Positions 22,991 through 34,000 of a DNA stretch of 64,000 nucleotides are shown here, in pieces. The notes below the pieces were generated by a model. The model saw only the letters and a program-made list of their open reading frames with translations, ran no database searches and was not told the origin of the DNA. A program made the position numbers and the translations under genes. The DNA comes from Tricholomella constricta (lineage: Eukaryota; Basidiomycota; Agaricomycetes; Agaricales; Lyophyllaceae), in assembly GCA_013368375.1 (NCBI GenBank), contig JAACJP010000042.1, positions 186,001-250,000 on the forward strand, in the 5' to 3' direction. Every line of letters starts with the position of its first letter. Position 1 is the stretch's first letter.

Positions 22991-25090
22991 CAGTTTGAAT
23001 CTTGCCTTCTGGCCTTCAAGGCTCTTACTGTTGTTCCCTTTTCGAATTGACCCTTGGCGAGATAGTCACCGCTGCGGTCCATTCCGGGCGCTTCGGGTAC
23101 CATCGTTAAGGTCGTCTTCGAGCTTGAGAATCTTCGTCATGTGCTTAGGGACGCTGGGAAGCTGGGGGAGTGAGTCGTAGTACTACCTCATGCGCGATGT
23201 GGCGCTCAGTACTTGGTGTGGTTTTTTGTACATTGTGGTATGTGTTTCTTATCATGTCTTATCCGCTGAATCGGTTGTTAGTGCTGTTTTGGCAGTAAGG
23301 TCCCAGTACGCTGGGCTTTGACGTTAAGCCGCTGTTAACGTTAAGAGGGGTCTGGATGGGATGGGGGTAGGTATGGGCGGTGGGGAAGATGGGGAAGGAG
23401 TAGACGTGGATGCGGAGATGCTGCATATGTATGTGGACCTAGAGATGGAGGATGAACGGGAGGGCCCGGACGGGCAGGCGATATAACGGCGTCGAAGAGG
23501 TGCGTGTTAGGTTCTACTGCCTGTGTCTACTTTAATTTGATGTTCTGTTGCAGCCACGCCATACAAGGAGGTTGCTCGTGCTGCTCGGGCTGCACTCGCC
23601 TTCGAACTCGGACTAGAGCCTGCGTACGAGCGAGGTGTGTTTGTCTTGTCATTCCGTCATCTTTCTCTGGCTAACTTCAACACCGCTCGTCAGTGTCTCC
23701 ACGACTATCACCAAGATCGAGATCGCCAGCGGCAACTGCTTCTGCCACTCAGGCATCCTTCGAGCATTTACCGCGGCATCGACACTGACTTTTTTGCGCT
23801 CAATTTCACCTTTATTTCCGCCTCTGCGACGGAGTATCGCTACATCTAGACTCCAGTCAGTAGAGACCTTTTGCATGCCTGTCACCATTGAGACCCACGT
23901 CGGTGTCGGCGACACGTCCGAATCCACTTTTGTTCTCCGGCATCTGTCTGCGTGTATTGCGTTCGGAAATTCCAGGTCTATGCGAGGCGGGCGTGGTGCA
24001 AACTCTGCAACGAGGGAACGGGAGCCTGTGATTGTGGTCGACTTGGGGCTGGGGACATGGTGATGGCATGGAAGGCAGGGCGTGTGCTTCGTAATATAAA
24101 CGATAAATGATAAAGTGAGATCCTGACTATGTTACATCAACAACTCAGGTAGTAGTGCCTCGTCGGGAATAGATGGGAGTAAGTAGTAAAGTAAGGTGGG
24201 ATAGTGACATTTGGAGTGGAGGAGGTAAACTATCCAATGCGACAACCCCAGCAGCTTTGGCAACTTGTAACAAAAAGAAATGATATCTCGTAGCAAGTTT
24301 ATTGACACTTTCGACGTAGACTCCAATTTATGTCCTTACAATCAACACCGAACAGTAGAAATTAAGTGTTTCATGTAACTCACTACTACCCGGAGTCTAC
24401 CCTCCCGATTACTAGAGCTAATATGAAGGACATAACAGGCGACGCAGGGGTATACGGAATCTGTGATGTGAAGGACAGAGCGGCGGAAAGCGATCATCGT
24501 CATCATCGGAGAGACAAGAGGATGAGAAAAAAGATCAGCTTCCATGAAGTCTACGCGTAAGACGGACACGACAAAGACCTTGTCATCTGAAGTAGAAGAC
24601 GCGATGGTGTCGGGGCTGAGCATCAGAAGATACTTCACGACTTCAGCCTCATCAAACCCCAACCTCTGAATAGCACCACCCAACGGATGCCTGCCCCTCA
24701 CACCATCTGAACCCATCCCTTTACCGTTACGGTTCCTTTTTTTCTTCTATTTTTAGATCATGCCTGCCCTAAACAACTGCGGCGTATATAACCAGCCACC
24801 ACATTTGATAACAAATTTTTCCCCCGTCCCATTACAATACCCCGTTATAATCAGACCGCCGTACACAAGTACGGTTACGTCGCCACTGAAAGCTATATCC
24901 GCCCAATAAACCCATATAACACGGCTAGTCTACTTCATTATAATTTGACTACGCCCTGCCTAGCTTGGTAGTGTAGCTTGTCAGGCAGAAAGAAACGAAA
25001 AAAGGAACAATCGAAATTATTATACTTGGTACCAAGTATCATCCGCGAAACTCGCCTCAATGTAAGTCTCATCATATATTTGTGCTAAAT

Positions 25091-25128
25091 GATCACGGTG
25101 TCGTCCGAGCGATCGGACGAGCACGCAA
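25091..25128. repeat. Dispersed palindrome upstream of the JmjC-like gene
   Basis: gatcacggtgtcgtcc, gagcga and tcggacgagcacgc: a 38-bp imperfect palindrome about 90 bp upstream of the ATG at 25219. Confidence 0.65.
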
Positions 25129-26639
25129 GTCGAAATCACATTACAATTTCAACCGCGCGCTATACTGATCTTCTTCACAGTCTCTCCTTCGTGTCGCTCG
25201 TCGTTATAACTCGTCGTAATGTCCGTAACCTCCCGCGCTTCCCGTGTCGCTCTTCCTAAGGAGTTCGAATCCCTGCCGTGGATTTCGGACGCCTTCGAAG
25301 GCTGCGCCACCCTGGATTCTGTATTCCCTTCTGGGCACCTGCTCGAAGTAAGTGACTTCCGTTGAGTGTGGCGTTTATGTCGTTTCCTTCTTCCGTCTTT
25401 CTTTTCTGTCTCGTTTCCTTGTTTTATCATTGCTTTATTAACGTGTTTTGAAGGGCTACGCAGACCGCGTGTTGAAGAGCGAGGTCGATTCCAGGTCTGC
25501 TGCGGAAGTCGCTCTTACCCGCTATCTGAAGGGCGAGCTCCTCGATAAGCATTCCCTGGCAATGGTTTTTGCTCGCCTGATGGCTTATCGTGTGCTTGAC
25601 GTCGCTGTGCTGATGGATTCGACGCGTCATCGTCCGCGAGTTGGGAAGCCTGGCATGTGCATCCCCACGAATCGCCTTGTACGTATTCCCGTGTATTCCT
25701 CATCCGCTACGTCTCAACCACTCCATTTAGCCTTTGAAATTATTGGTCGATTGCAAGGCCTTTGTAGAAGAGCGCTGCAGCACCCTTCGTCGTGGCTTAC
25801 AGAGCTCAGAGGTCAACAATTCTGATGGTGTTTCTTCGTCTGGAACTCTTCGGCACTTGTACAACAGCATTTGGAAGAGGGATCGGCATGTGCAGCTGCA
25901 TACTGTGTTATTAAATATTGAGGTGGCTGCATTCCATCTCGGTTATTTGATGCAGGTATGTTGTTCTTTTTTTAGTTTTGTTCTTGCCTTGCTCTCGCCC
26001 CGCGTTCGCTAATTCCAATGTAGGGTCGTCTGGACCTGCCTTCTAACTTTTCAGATCTCAAATTCGGAGAGTGAGTACACTATTCTATTTTTTGCTCTTA
26101 TCAGCTACCGTTAACTTATGCTGTATTCTCAAAGGGATAGCGACAATCACTGGGTTATTCCCAGTAACTATAGCATGCAAAACCTGAGGCTTCCTTTGCA
26201 CGTTGCTCTGGCGGTGTCTCCTCTCTGTTTGTTATTTTCTAAAAACTTGATGGATGGACCTGGTCGTGAAAAGTTGTTCGATGTCAGGTATTTCCACGTG
26301 AAAGTTATGCAGACACTGATCCTCCCTTTACTTAGTTATGGAATTCGATCAGCTTCGCTCATCGACCATCTTCCATTGTGGCTGCTGAGAGAGCCCTTTG
26401 GTCGATGTTGTTTAATATTGCCCGAGGCGAATCTTCTGTTGCCTCTTTGCAGACGGCTCTCGATTTCCTGTCGGGTTTGGAAATCGAGACGGGTAAATGG
26501 CTTTCAGTTATGTCTACAGAAGATACTTCTCTGCCTGCTGTCGGTGCATCTGGTCTAAATGACGCAGATGCTTCCTTTCCTGTGCCAGTAGGTCCTGGCT
26601 CCAATGCGTTCGCCCCTACGCATTCCTCTGCACAGTCGT

Positions 26640-27150
26640 CTATGCATTCGCCTGCTCGTTCCCCTTCGCGTCCGCGTTCCCCTTCGCGTCCGCGTTCCCC
26701 TTCGCATCCGCGTTCGTCCTCGCCTGCGCGTTCCCCCTCGCGTCTGTGTTCTCCTTCGCGTCCGCGTTCCCCCTCGCGTCCGCCTCTCGCGACTGACGAT
26801 GACGACATGGGCGATGTCACAGTACAGGGGCCGCCGCGTCCGCGTTTCCCCTCGCGTCCGCCTCTCGCGACTGACGATGACAACATGGGCGATGTCACAG
26901 TACAGGGGCCGCCGCGTCCGCGTTCCCCCTCGCGTCCGCGTTCCCCCTCGCGTCCGCGTTCTCCATCGCGTCTGCGTTCTCTATCGCGTCCGCGTTCCCC
27001 CTCGCGTCCGCCTCTCGCGACTGACGATGACGACATGGGCGATGTCACAGTACAGGGGCCGCCGCGTCCGCGTTCCCCCTCGCGTCCGCCTCTTGCGTCT
27101 GACGACGTCGACATGGGCGATGTCACAGAACAGGGGCCGCCGCGTCCTCG
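26640..27150 (+). repeat. Coding minisatellite (Arg-Pro-Arg-Ser-Pro-Ser)
   Basis: Two nested repeats inside exon 6 of the JmjC-like gene: a 12-bp unit ccgcgttccccctcgcgtcc-like giving R-P-R-S-P-S, and four copies of a longer block encoding D-D-D-D-M-G-D-V-T-V-Q-G-P-P (near 26797, 26871, 27025, 27099). The antisense 289-aa frame over this region is a shadow. Confidence 0.9.
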
Positions 27151-27429
27151 TAGGTCCAGCCACATAACTTTCGTCGACACGAAAAAAAGCGGCCCAAAAT
27201 CTAGTGCGACGCCTTTGTTGCGTGTCAAGAGGAAGCGGCGCGCTCATCGCTCTCGTACAAACAACGTGTTGGATGACGACGAACCAGATGTGGAGTCGGA
27301 GGACGACGACGTCCCCATTCCTGCACCATCGCACATTTCAGATGACTTTTTGGCTGTTACAGAGCTCATTGACATTACGGCATTTGATGTACGTCACTCT
27401 ACATACAATTTCTGATCTATTTGCCATGC

Positions 27430-27650
27430 TGTAACGGGGTTACAGAATTTGGGGACCTTGTTGTTCACACTAGACGTAAGCTTGACAAGTCTGTCGATTG
27501 CTACGTATAGGTGTACAAGGTTGTTTATACTTAATTAATGTAATGAATTAAATAGGCAACACCAGAAGGTGTTGCCAAACAATAGCGTAATCGTCTCGAT
27601 AAGATATGATTAGATAACCAAGATTAGATAAGATAGTGGGCGTCCTTACA
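27430..27650 (-). repeat. 3' LTR of element 2
   Basis: 221 bp. Begins tgtaac and ends ttaca. Contains a 9-bp perfect stem (27555-27563/27568-27576). Confidence 0.95.
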
Positions 27651-28007
27651 TACCCCCCTTTAAGATCGCGTGTAGCGATCTTCACCAGGGAGTTGGGCAG
27701 GAAAAGGAGAGTAAAAGGAGGGTCTAGGTCCCGGCGACCTAGACCTATCAAATAATGCAAGAATACGTAGGTATAATACGTATTCTTGACTTAACGAGTA
27801 GTGGATGCATTAGCGCCACTGCACGGCCTCAAAGTGCCGTGCGGCAATGAATGGTGGTGAGGACATCCAATGTTGCGTTAATACGCAACCTGCGGATTGC
27901 TCCTCGGGAGTCAGGTGGTCTGCACCTGACAATGGCGGTCGGCCCGGCGGTACGCCCTACGTGTCGAGGTCGGTTCGTTGACGGGGGGATTAAGTTGTCT
28001 CCCCGAC
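27651..28007 (-). other. 3' untranslated part of element 2
   Basis: 357 bp between ORF4 and the 3' LTR. No gene. Holds the polypurine tract at 27651-27662 and at least six perfect stems of 7-12 bp, including 27758-27769/27777-27788. Confidence 0.8.
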
Positions 28008-30962
28008 CTATGACTCCATCACTGTGTCGGGGTCGGTGGTGTTGTTGTCCACCGGACCCTGGCTGGTGGTAATCACCGCCAGTGATAAAGGCCCTGTAAG
28101 GGCCGACACGGGGTCCACTTGGGTTTCGGTAGCTCCAGTTGGAGCTGCCACGACTGTGGAGGGTGTCGCGGGGGCAGGTATAGCTGCCGCCGGGTCCGCC
28201 ATTTCGACGTTGATGGACGTCGATCCCGATGAAGCTGGGTGATGCAGGCCTGGGGGGAGATATTCCCCCACCCGAACACGGAGTCCTCGGAAGTGTGGGT
28301 CTTCACCCACAAACATCCATTCTGAACTCACTAGACAGTCTAGTGATTCGGTCTGGAATTCCACGTGCATCAGTGTTTGGATGCGCGTGATGTCGTCGGT
28401 GGTGGGATGGTACCACCCATCCCACTCAGGGATGGCGGGCGGAACACCCATTTCATCTAGACGATGAACTCGATCGTCGTCAACATTGCGGAACAGGTCC
28501 TTATAGGGACCTGCGTTAGAGTAGTTATGGTCCAAATAATGTAGACCATAAGTGTAGCTATGGTGTATCCAGCTTACTGGAATACCAATGTTGATAAGGT
28601 GTTGCAAGACACCTTGTTCAGTGATCCGCACCTCCGGAGGGATCACTTGGATGCGAGGTATGGTAACCTCAGGGCCTTCGATCGGTGTGAAAGGCCGATC
28701 TGGATTGGCCTCGTTATAGGCAGCCACAGCCTCTGAGTAGAGGTATGGCCGCGCAGTAATGGTCGCGAAAAGTCGCATGAACCATGACCGCATGCTGTGG
28801 GTAGTTGGCGCTAGTACATTTGCCAACAAGTATCCCCAAGTTCCGCGCCTATGTACGCGGAACCGGTAGTCCATGACGATTCCTCCGTATTGGTTTTTTG
28901 AACCAATACGCCCATGGTGAATCATATGTCGGCACCAGTGCTCGACATCGAGGGCATGGTCGGGGCCTGGCTGAGGCAGGCCAGCGCCTCGTGTAGGCTT
29001 GTCCGGCCTATATTCGAATGCCCTCCCAGGCCGCCTAATTGGCGCGGCCTGCCAAATGGGTGACCGTGTATCGAACGGTCGGTTGACGCTTCTAAATTCA
29101 TCCATGGCTGCTCGAGCCATGGATCGGTCGCGCAAATGGGGCGCTACCGAGAGGGAGACTCGCCGGAACTCCCTAAAGAGCATAAAGGCCTCTGCCCGCT
29201 CTTCATCCGTCACGCCGGGGCGCCGATCGTTGATCAGTGCATACAACTGATCAACTTCACGAGGGTTCATTGGGAACCCGCGTGGTGCGACGGCATATAG
29301 CCGTCCCGATGGGGGACGAGAATTGTGTCCCGTCCCCAACTCGCTTTCGGACACTCGCGCTGCAGTGCCTAGTGCGTAGGCACGATTCTGGGCGGACGAT
29401 ACATATATCGTCCGCACTAGCATATCCCAAAAGCGGTTGTCCCTTTCGTGGCGATCGTTGATGAAGACCACCCCGAGCTCGTCAGGGATCCGCCCCGGCA
29501 TCTCCTTCTCAGCTTTGCGAGCCATATTCTCGCGATGCTGCTTTTGCCCGGCAGCCTTCTTCTTGCTGACAGGCTTGTCGTCGTCAGACGACTTGCCCCA
29601 GTCCGATTCATCCATAGCCTCGGCATATGGATCCGATGCCTTCTGTTTGCCTTTGGATGGCGGCGTTGGGGGCTGCACCATCGTACTAGGTGGTGCAGGG
29701 GCTGGCGCTGGCAAAGTATATTTGCCAACAGGTTCCTTCTTCTGAGAACCTCGTTCTGGGTTCCGCACCCGGCTTTCTCCCGGGGGCGGTAACGCTCCGG
29801 ATAGGTTTTGCGGCTTTGCTTCCGCTGACGTCGACGATGTCGACACTGTGCGCTCGATTTCTCGAGCAGGTAAGGGGCGCACTTCGCGCGTCCCTTGATC
29901 CTCTCGGCGCTCTTCCCGTTGAGAACCATAATCAAGTGGGCGTTCGTCACGCCACACTTCCTGGTCGGGGTGGCGGTTGTACCGCCGATTCTCCTGTTCC
30001 AGGCGTCGTTCCGGACGCCTGGGCTCGCTCCTCTCTTGTCGTCGCGGCTCGTATGAGGTGCGTTCTTCTCGACGCACCTCCATTTGCTGCCTTTTTATGG
30101 GTCGGGACGATGGTCCCTCCCCGCGATCCGGCGATGCTACTGCCGGCCGTTTTCTTGCCAGGCTGAGTTGCTCAGCCATGGCCGCTTCTCTCGCTTTCAC
30201 GCGTCTCAAATCCGCGCGAACTCCATCGTATGCATCAAGCAGCTGGGTTATAACCAGCTGCGCCATTCCATCGTCCAAGAAATCACAAAATTCGCGGTGA
30301 ATACCCGCGTCTTCCAATCGATCCAAGAGAGAAGAAAGGAGACCATCGTCTGCGAATGGTCTCCTCGAACTTGACGCAGGCGATACTCTGCGATCGTCTG
30401 CCATCCTCCGCGAACTCGACGCCGACGACGCTTTGTCGTCTGCATTCGGTGCGACATGTTGCCGCACCTGTTCGCCGCGCACCACTTGCGCCGGCGGAAC
30501 ATTTGCTTGCAGACGACTTTGGTCGTCTACCTCCATCTTCTCCGATTCGTTGTACCGCGTATTGTGCGGTACAGGCTGCATGGGCATTTGGGGGTACCAC
30601 GTCGGTTGCGGGTACCCCATGAAACCCGCCATTGATGGCATCTGTTGGAATGCCAGCCCTGGCGGGTAAAAACCACCCATAGGTGGTTGTTGCCCTTGGT
30701 GGTGCGGTTGGCTCATATGGCCAACCGTCGGAAATGTTTGTTGCCCCTGATGGGGCGGTTGGCTCATATGGCCAACCGGAGGATATTGGTATAATTGGGG
30801 CTGCGAGCCCATGTAAGTTGGGGGCAGGGGCGCATTTTCCGCGCGCCCCTGCACTCCCTCCCCACTTGAACTCGGCCCCGAGTTCAAATTTTGCTGGTCG
30901 GTGCGGCTGTCGCCGCCCCGAATCGCGTCGTTGCTGGAGGTTGGTACTTGGCTGGGGTACAT
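28008..30962 (-). CDS. ORF4 of element 2: 984-aa protein after pol (unknown)
   Basis: Intact frame in the sense orientation, starting 128 nt after the pol stop, at the place where env lies in retroviruses. Residues 1-150 are Pro/Gln/Gly-rich with a duplicated V-G-H-M-S-Q-P-x-H-Q-G-Q-Q unit. About 185-250 are acidic and helical, about 270-380 are very rich in Arg and Glu, and about 400-480 are Pro/Lys-rich. About 490-900 look like a folded domain with many aromatic residues (for example W-G-Y-L-L-A-N-V-L, W-Y-H-P-T-T-D-D-I). I see no signal peptide, membrane helix or furin-like site, so it is not an obvious envelope protein. I do not recognise the fold. It may be a nucleic-acid-binding or particle-associated factor; that is a guess. 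Confidence 0.85.
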   Translation of the reverse strand: MYPSQVPTSSNDAIRGGDSRTDQQNLNSGPSSSGEGVQGRAENAPLPPTYMGSQPQLYQYPPVGHMSQPPHQGQQTFPTVGHMSQPHHQGQQPPMGGFYPPGLAFQQMPSMAGFMGYPQPTWYPQMPMQPVPHNTRYNESEKMEVDDQSRLQANVPPAQVVRGEQVRQHVAPNADDKASSASSSRRMADDRRVSPASSSRRPFADDGLLSSLLDRLEDAGIHREFCDFLDDGMAQLVITQLLDAYDGVRADLRRVKAREAAMAEQLSLARKRPAVASPDRGEGPSSRPIKRQQMEVRREERTSYEPRRQERSEPRRPERRLEQENRRYNRHPDQEVWRDERPLDYGSQREERREDQGTREVRPLPAREIERTVSTSSTSAEAKPQNLSGALPPPGESRVRNPERGSQKKEPVGKYTLPAPAPAPPSTMVQPPTPPSKGKQKASDPYAEAMDESDWGKSSDDDKPVSKKKAAGQKQHRENMARKAEKEMPGRIPDELGVVFINDRHERDNRFWDMLVRTIYVSSAQNRAYALGTAARVSESELGTGHNSRPPSGRLYAVAPRGFPMNPREVDQLYALINDRRPGVTDEERAEAFMLFREFRRVSLSVAPHLRDRSMARAAMDEFRSVNRPFDTRSPIWQAAPIRRPGRAFEYRPDKPTRGAGLPQPGPDHALDVEHWCRHMIHHGRIGSKNQYGGIVMDYRFRVHRRGTWGYLLANVLAPTTHSMRSWFMRLFATITARPYLYSEAVAAYNEANPDRPFTPIEGPEVTIPRIQVIPPEVRITEQGVLQHLINIGIPVSWIHHSYTYGLHYLDHNYSNAGPYKDLFRNVDDDRVHRLDEMGVPPAIPEWDGWYHPTTDDITRIQTLMHVEFQTESLDCLVSSEWMFVGEDPHFRGLRVRVGEYLPPGLHHPASSGSTSINVEMADPAAAIPAPATPSTVVAAPTGATETQVDPVSALTGPLSLAVITTSQGPVDNNTTDPDTVMES

Positions 30963-31090
30963 GTTGGTTTGTGTTGAGAGGGTTGAAAATCGGTTGCGCG
31001 TCTAGCGCCAAACATATTTAACCTTCTGTCATAACTTTTGATGGTTATGTAATTTTCCTGATCGCCGTGGTCACGTGACCGCGCCACATT

Positions 31091-34000
31091 CTAGGTTCGT
31101 CGCGGTAATCTCGACGCGCTCTTCACCCCTTGTAGTTCCAAGTAGCGATCCAGTGCCGCTAACTTGTTACAATTGGTGTGCGGTTCCCAGGTGGTGTCTC
31201 CCAGGCTCCACCTAACCTGATATTCCACAGTATTATTTTGGGTCCATCTATGGCCCAAAATGTCTTCTACAAACCATTCGTGATTATCCGGCGCCCCAAA
31301 ATCGTAGGGCTCCGGATGAGTTCTATTAGGGAACATTGTATCATTCGTTGCGTAGTATGGGCGCAACATCGATATATGAAATGTTGGATGTATCCGGCGC
31401 TCCATGAGTGCCGTAGGTAATTCCAACGTATAGTTCGACGTGTCTGGCATGGCCTTCAGCACTTTGTAGGGCCCGACGAATTTCGGGCACAATTTACGGG
31501 TGCGTCCCTTGGGGAGGTTCAAGTTCTTGGTGGATAAATACACCAAGTCTCCCCCCTTTATTTCTGGACCAGCGGATCGGCACCTGTTTGCCTCGCGCGT
31601 TTGAAATACACGCGCTTCGATTATAGCGTCATGCGCCTCCGCTATATTCTGCAATGCGCGTTCCGCATACTCTCGAATTCCCTTCGGTATTACGCTGTCT
31701 GAGCGTATCTCTTTCAACATGGACGGCATGTATCCACTATTCAGCTCAAATGGAGCGAACTTGGTAGTAGCCGATACGCTCGCATTTATCGCGAACTCAG
31801 CCATGGGTATACAATCTACCCAATCCTTTTGGTCATGCCTCACAACGGCACGAAATATCTGGCCAATACTACGATTGGCTCGCTCCGTTTGTCCATCCGT
31901 CTGAGGATGGAAAGATGTCGACATTAGGAGCTTAGCTCCTAATAACTTATCTAGTTCGCGCCACCAGCGTGACGTAAACTTAGAGTCTCGATCACTTACG
32001 ATCGAGCTTGGCAGGCCATGGAGCCTGACGATCTCCCGTAAGTATACCCATGATAATTGGGCTGCTGTCATCGTCGTATGTATGGGTATCATATGCACCA
32101 TACTCGTCATACGACAAATTACTACCCATAGGTAATTATATCCCTTTGATTCTGGAAATGGACCGATAAAGTCCATTCCGATAGAATCCCAAGGCTTAGT
32201 TGGTACTGGCAGGGAGTGTAGTTTCCCTGACGGTTTTTGATTCGACGTCTTGATCTGCTGGCAGTACTCGCACGTTTTACAAAATGTACGCACGGTCGTG
32301 GCTAGTGATGGCCACCAATACCATCGTCGAATATATTCAGTAGTCCGTTCGGCACCGAAATGGCCCATAGTTTTATGGGCTTGCTCAATAATTGTGGTGA
32401 TGAGCTCGGGTTCTCGCGGTATACATAGAACACTATCATTTATAGCGTTCGTGGTCCAAATGAGATTGTCTTTCGTGGTGAACGTACGAAAGTCCATGGG
32501 GTTAGCGAGAATAACTGAAAATAGTTTATCCTTTGGGTATCCAAGGATAACGTCGTGACGGATCTTTTCATCCGTTTTGTCTGGGGGAGGAGAAACTGTG
32601 TCCCTCCCGAGGACAATATCTCCGACCGTACGTTCCCGTTCGGTTGGACTCATGCTTTTCTGAGGGTTTGACGATGTTCCGGATGCGGTACTTGGTGCCG
32701 CAGCCTCCATTATCTGAGCCTTGACATCTCGATCCTCCTGGCGTTCTTGAAGACGCTTGCTTCGACGTATTTCTACGTCTTTCATCGCTCGAATCTCAAC
32801 TACTTTTTCCACAATTTCATGGTATCGTGGTACTGGTAGATCTTCACCAGTAGGATTGATTCTAGCATCAGCAGCTACGAAATCGTGGACGTCGTAACGA
32901 TCTTGATGGTTATCGCTCTCGAAGTATCGCGATAGACAGTCGGCGACTTTGTTCAGTTCGCCTTTCACATAGGTTATGTCGAAGTTAAATCGCGACATGT
33001 ATTCCATCCATCGACGCTGCCTAGGTGATAAATTCACCTGGGTCTTAAAGAATTCGAGGGCTTTATGGTCGGTAATGATGTGGATTTTATAGCCCACAAG
33101 TTTATCCTCCCACTTAAGTAACGCTTCGAGAATAGCTAAGGTCTCGAGTTCATGCACAGCATAATTCTGCTGTGCATTAGTGAATTTTTTGGACATGAAT
33201 CCAGCCGGCTGGGCTTGGATCCATGTAGGTCCTTGTCCATACATCGCACCGACGCCTGACTTGGAGGCGTCACAGATAATCCAAATTGGTTCGCCTGTCT
33301 TCGGTTGAATCGGCCGAACAATTGGCGTTGTGCAGCATATATGCTTTATCATTTCAAAGCATCGCTGATGAATTGGTCTCCAATAAAATGGCGACCCATT
33401 CTCGGTCATCGCCATTAGTGGACCAGTGTATGCAGATATATCTGGGAGAAACTGTCCCAGATAGTTAACAAGTCCAACGAATCGTTGGATATTGTTGTAA
33501 TTCCGTGGTATCCTCCAGTCACGGATCCGTGCCAGTTTGTCGGCGTCAGGGTGAATTCCTTGGTCGTCGATAATATGACCAAGGCAATCAACGCGATCCG
33601 AATACAATTCGCATTTCTTCCATTTAAGGTAGAGTGATTGTTCGCGTAATCGTTCGAACACAACTCGCAAGTGGTCTTCATGTTCCTCAATAGAGTTCGG
33701 GAATATGAATATATCGTCCAAGTATACATGCATGAACTTCCCAATGACGTCCCGAAAGATGGACATCATTAATCGTTGAAATGTCGCGGGAGCATTACAG
33801 TCCCCGATTTGCATGATGTTACTGATGTATGTTCCCGCTATCGTTGCGAAGGCGGTTTTATGTACATCTTTTTCAAGGATGCGTTCTTGTTCATACGCAT
33901 CCGTTAAGTCAATTTTGGACCGTATTTTTCCCCTGACGACATCTTCGCGAATAACTTCCTGGTCTGGCAAGGGCGTAACGTCCTTGATCGTGTTATCGTT

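Larger units (their letters stand above)
21537..25218. other. Long stretch with only doubtful coding
   Basis: Contains the palindrome array at 22793-22990, possible remnant exons around 23554-23633 and 23698-24063 (plus strand; a caag/gttgctcgtgctgctcgg segment followed by GT...AG), and a 124-aa minus-strand frame at 24342-24716 with a plausible N-terminus but no recognisable family. Around 24763-24854 lie cctgccctaaa, tatataaccagccac and cccgttataatc segments that recur elsewhere in the window. The last about 130 bp before 25219 hold another palindrome. Confidence 0.4.

Noticed and set aside
25250..25275. gagttcgaatccc resembles a tRNA B-box
   Set aside because: No A-box or cloverleaf around it; it lies in exon 1 of the JmjC-like gene (codes for E-F-E-S-L).
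26359..27228. 289-aa minus-strand frame
   Set aside because: Antisense of the R-P-R-S-P-S coding repeat; entirely low complexity (G-G-R-E-G-E-R).
29690..30166. 158-aa plus-strand frame over element 2
   Set aside because: Antisense to the charged middle of ORF4; no independent signals.
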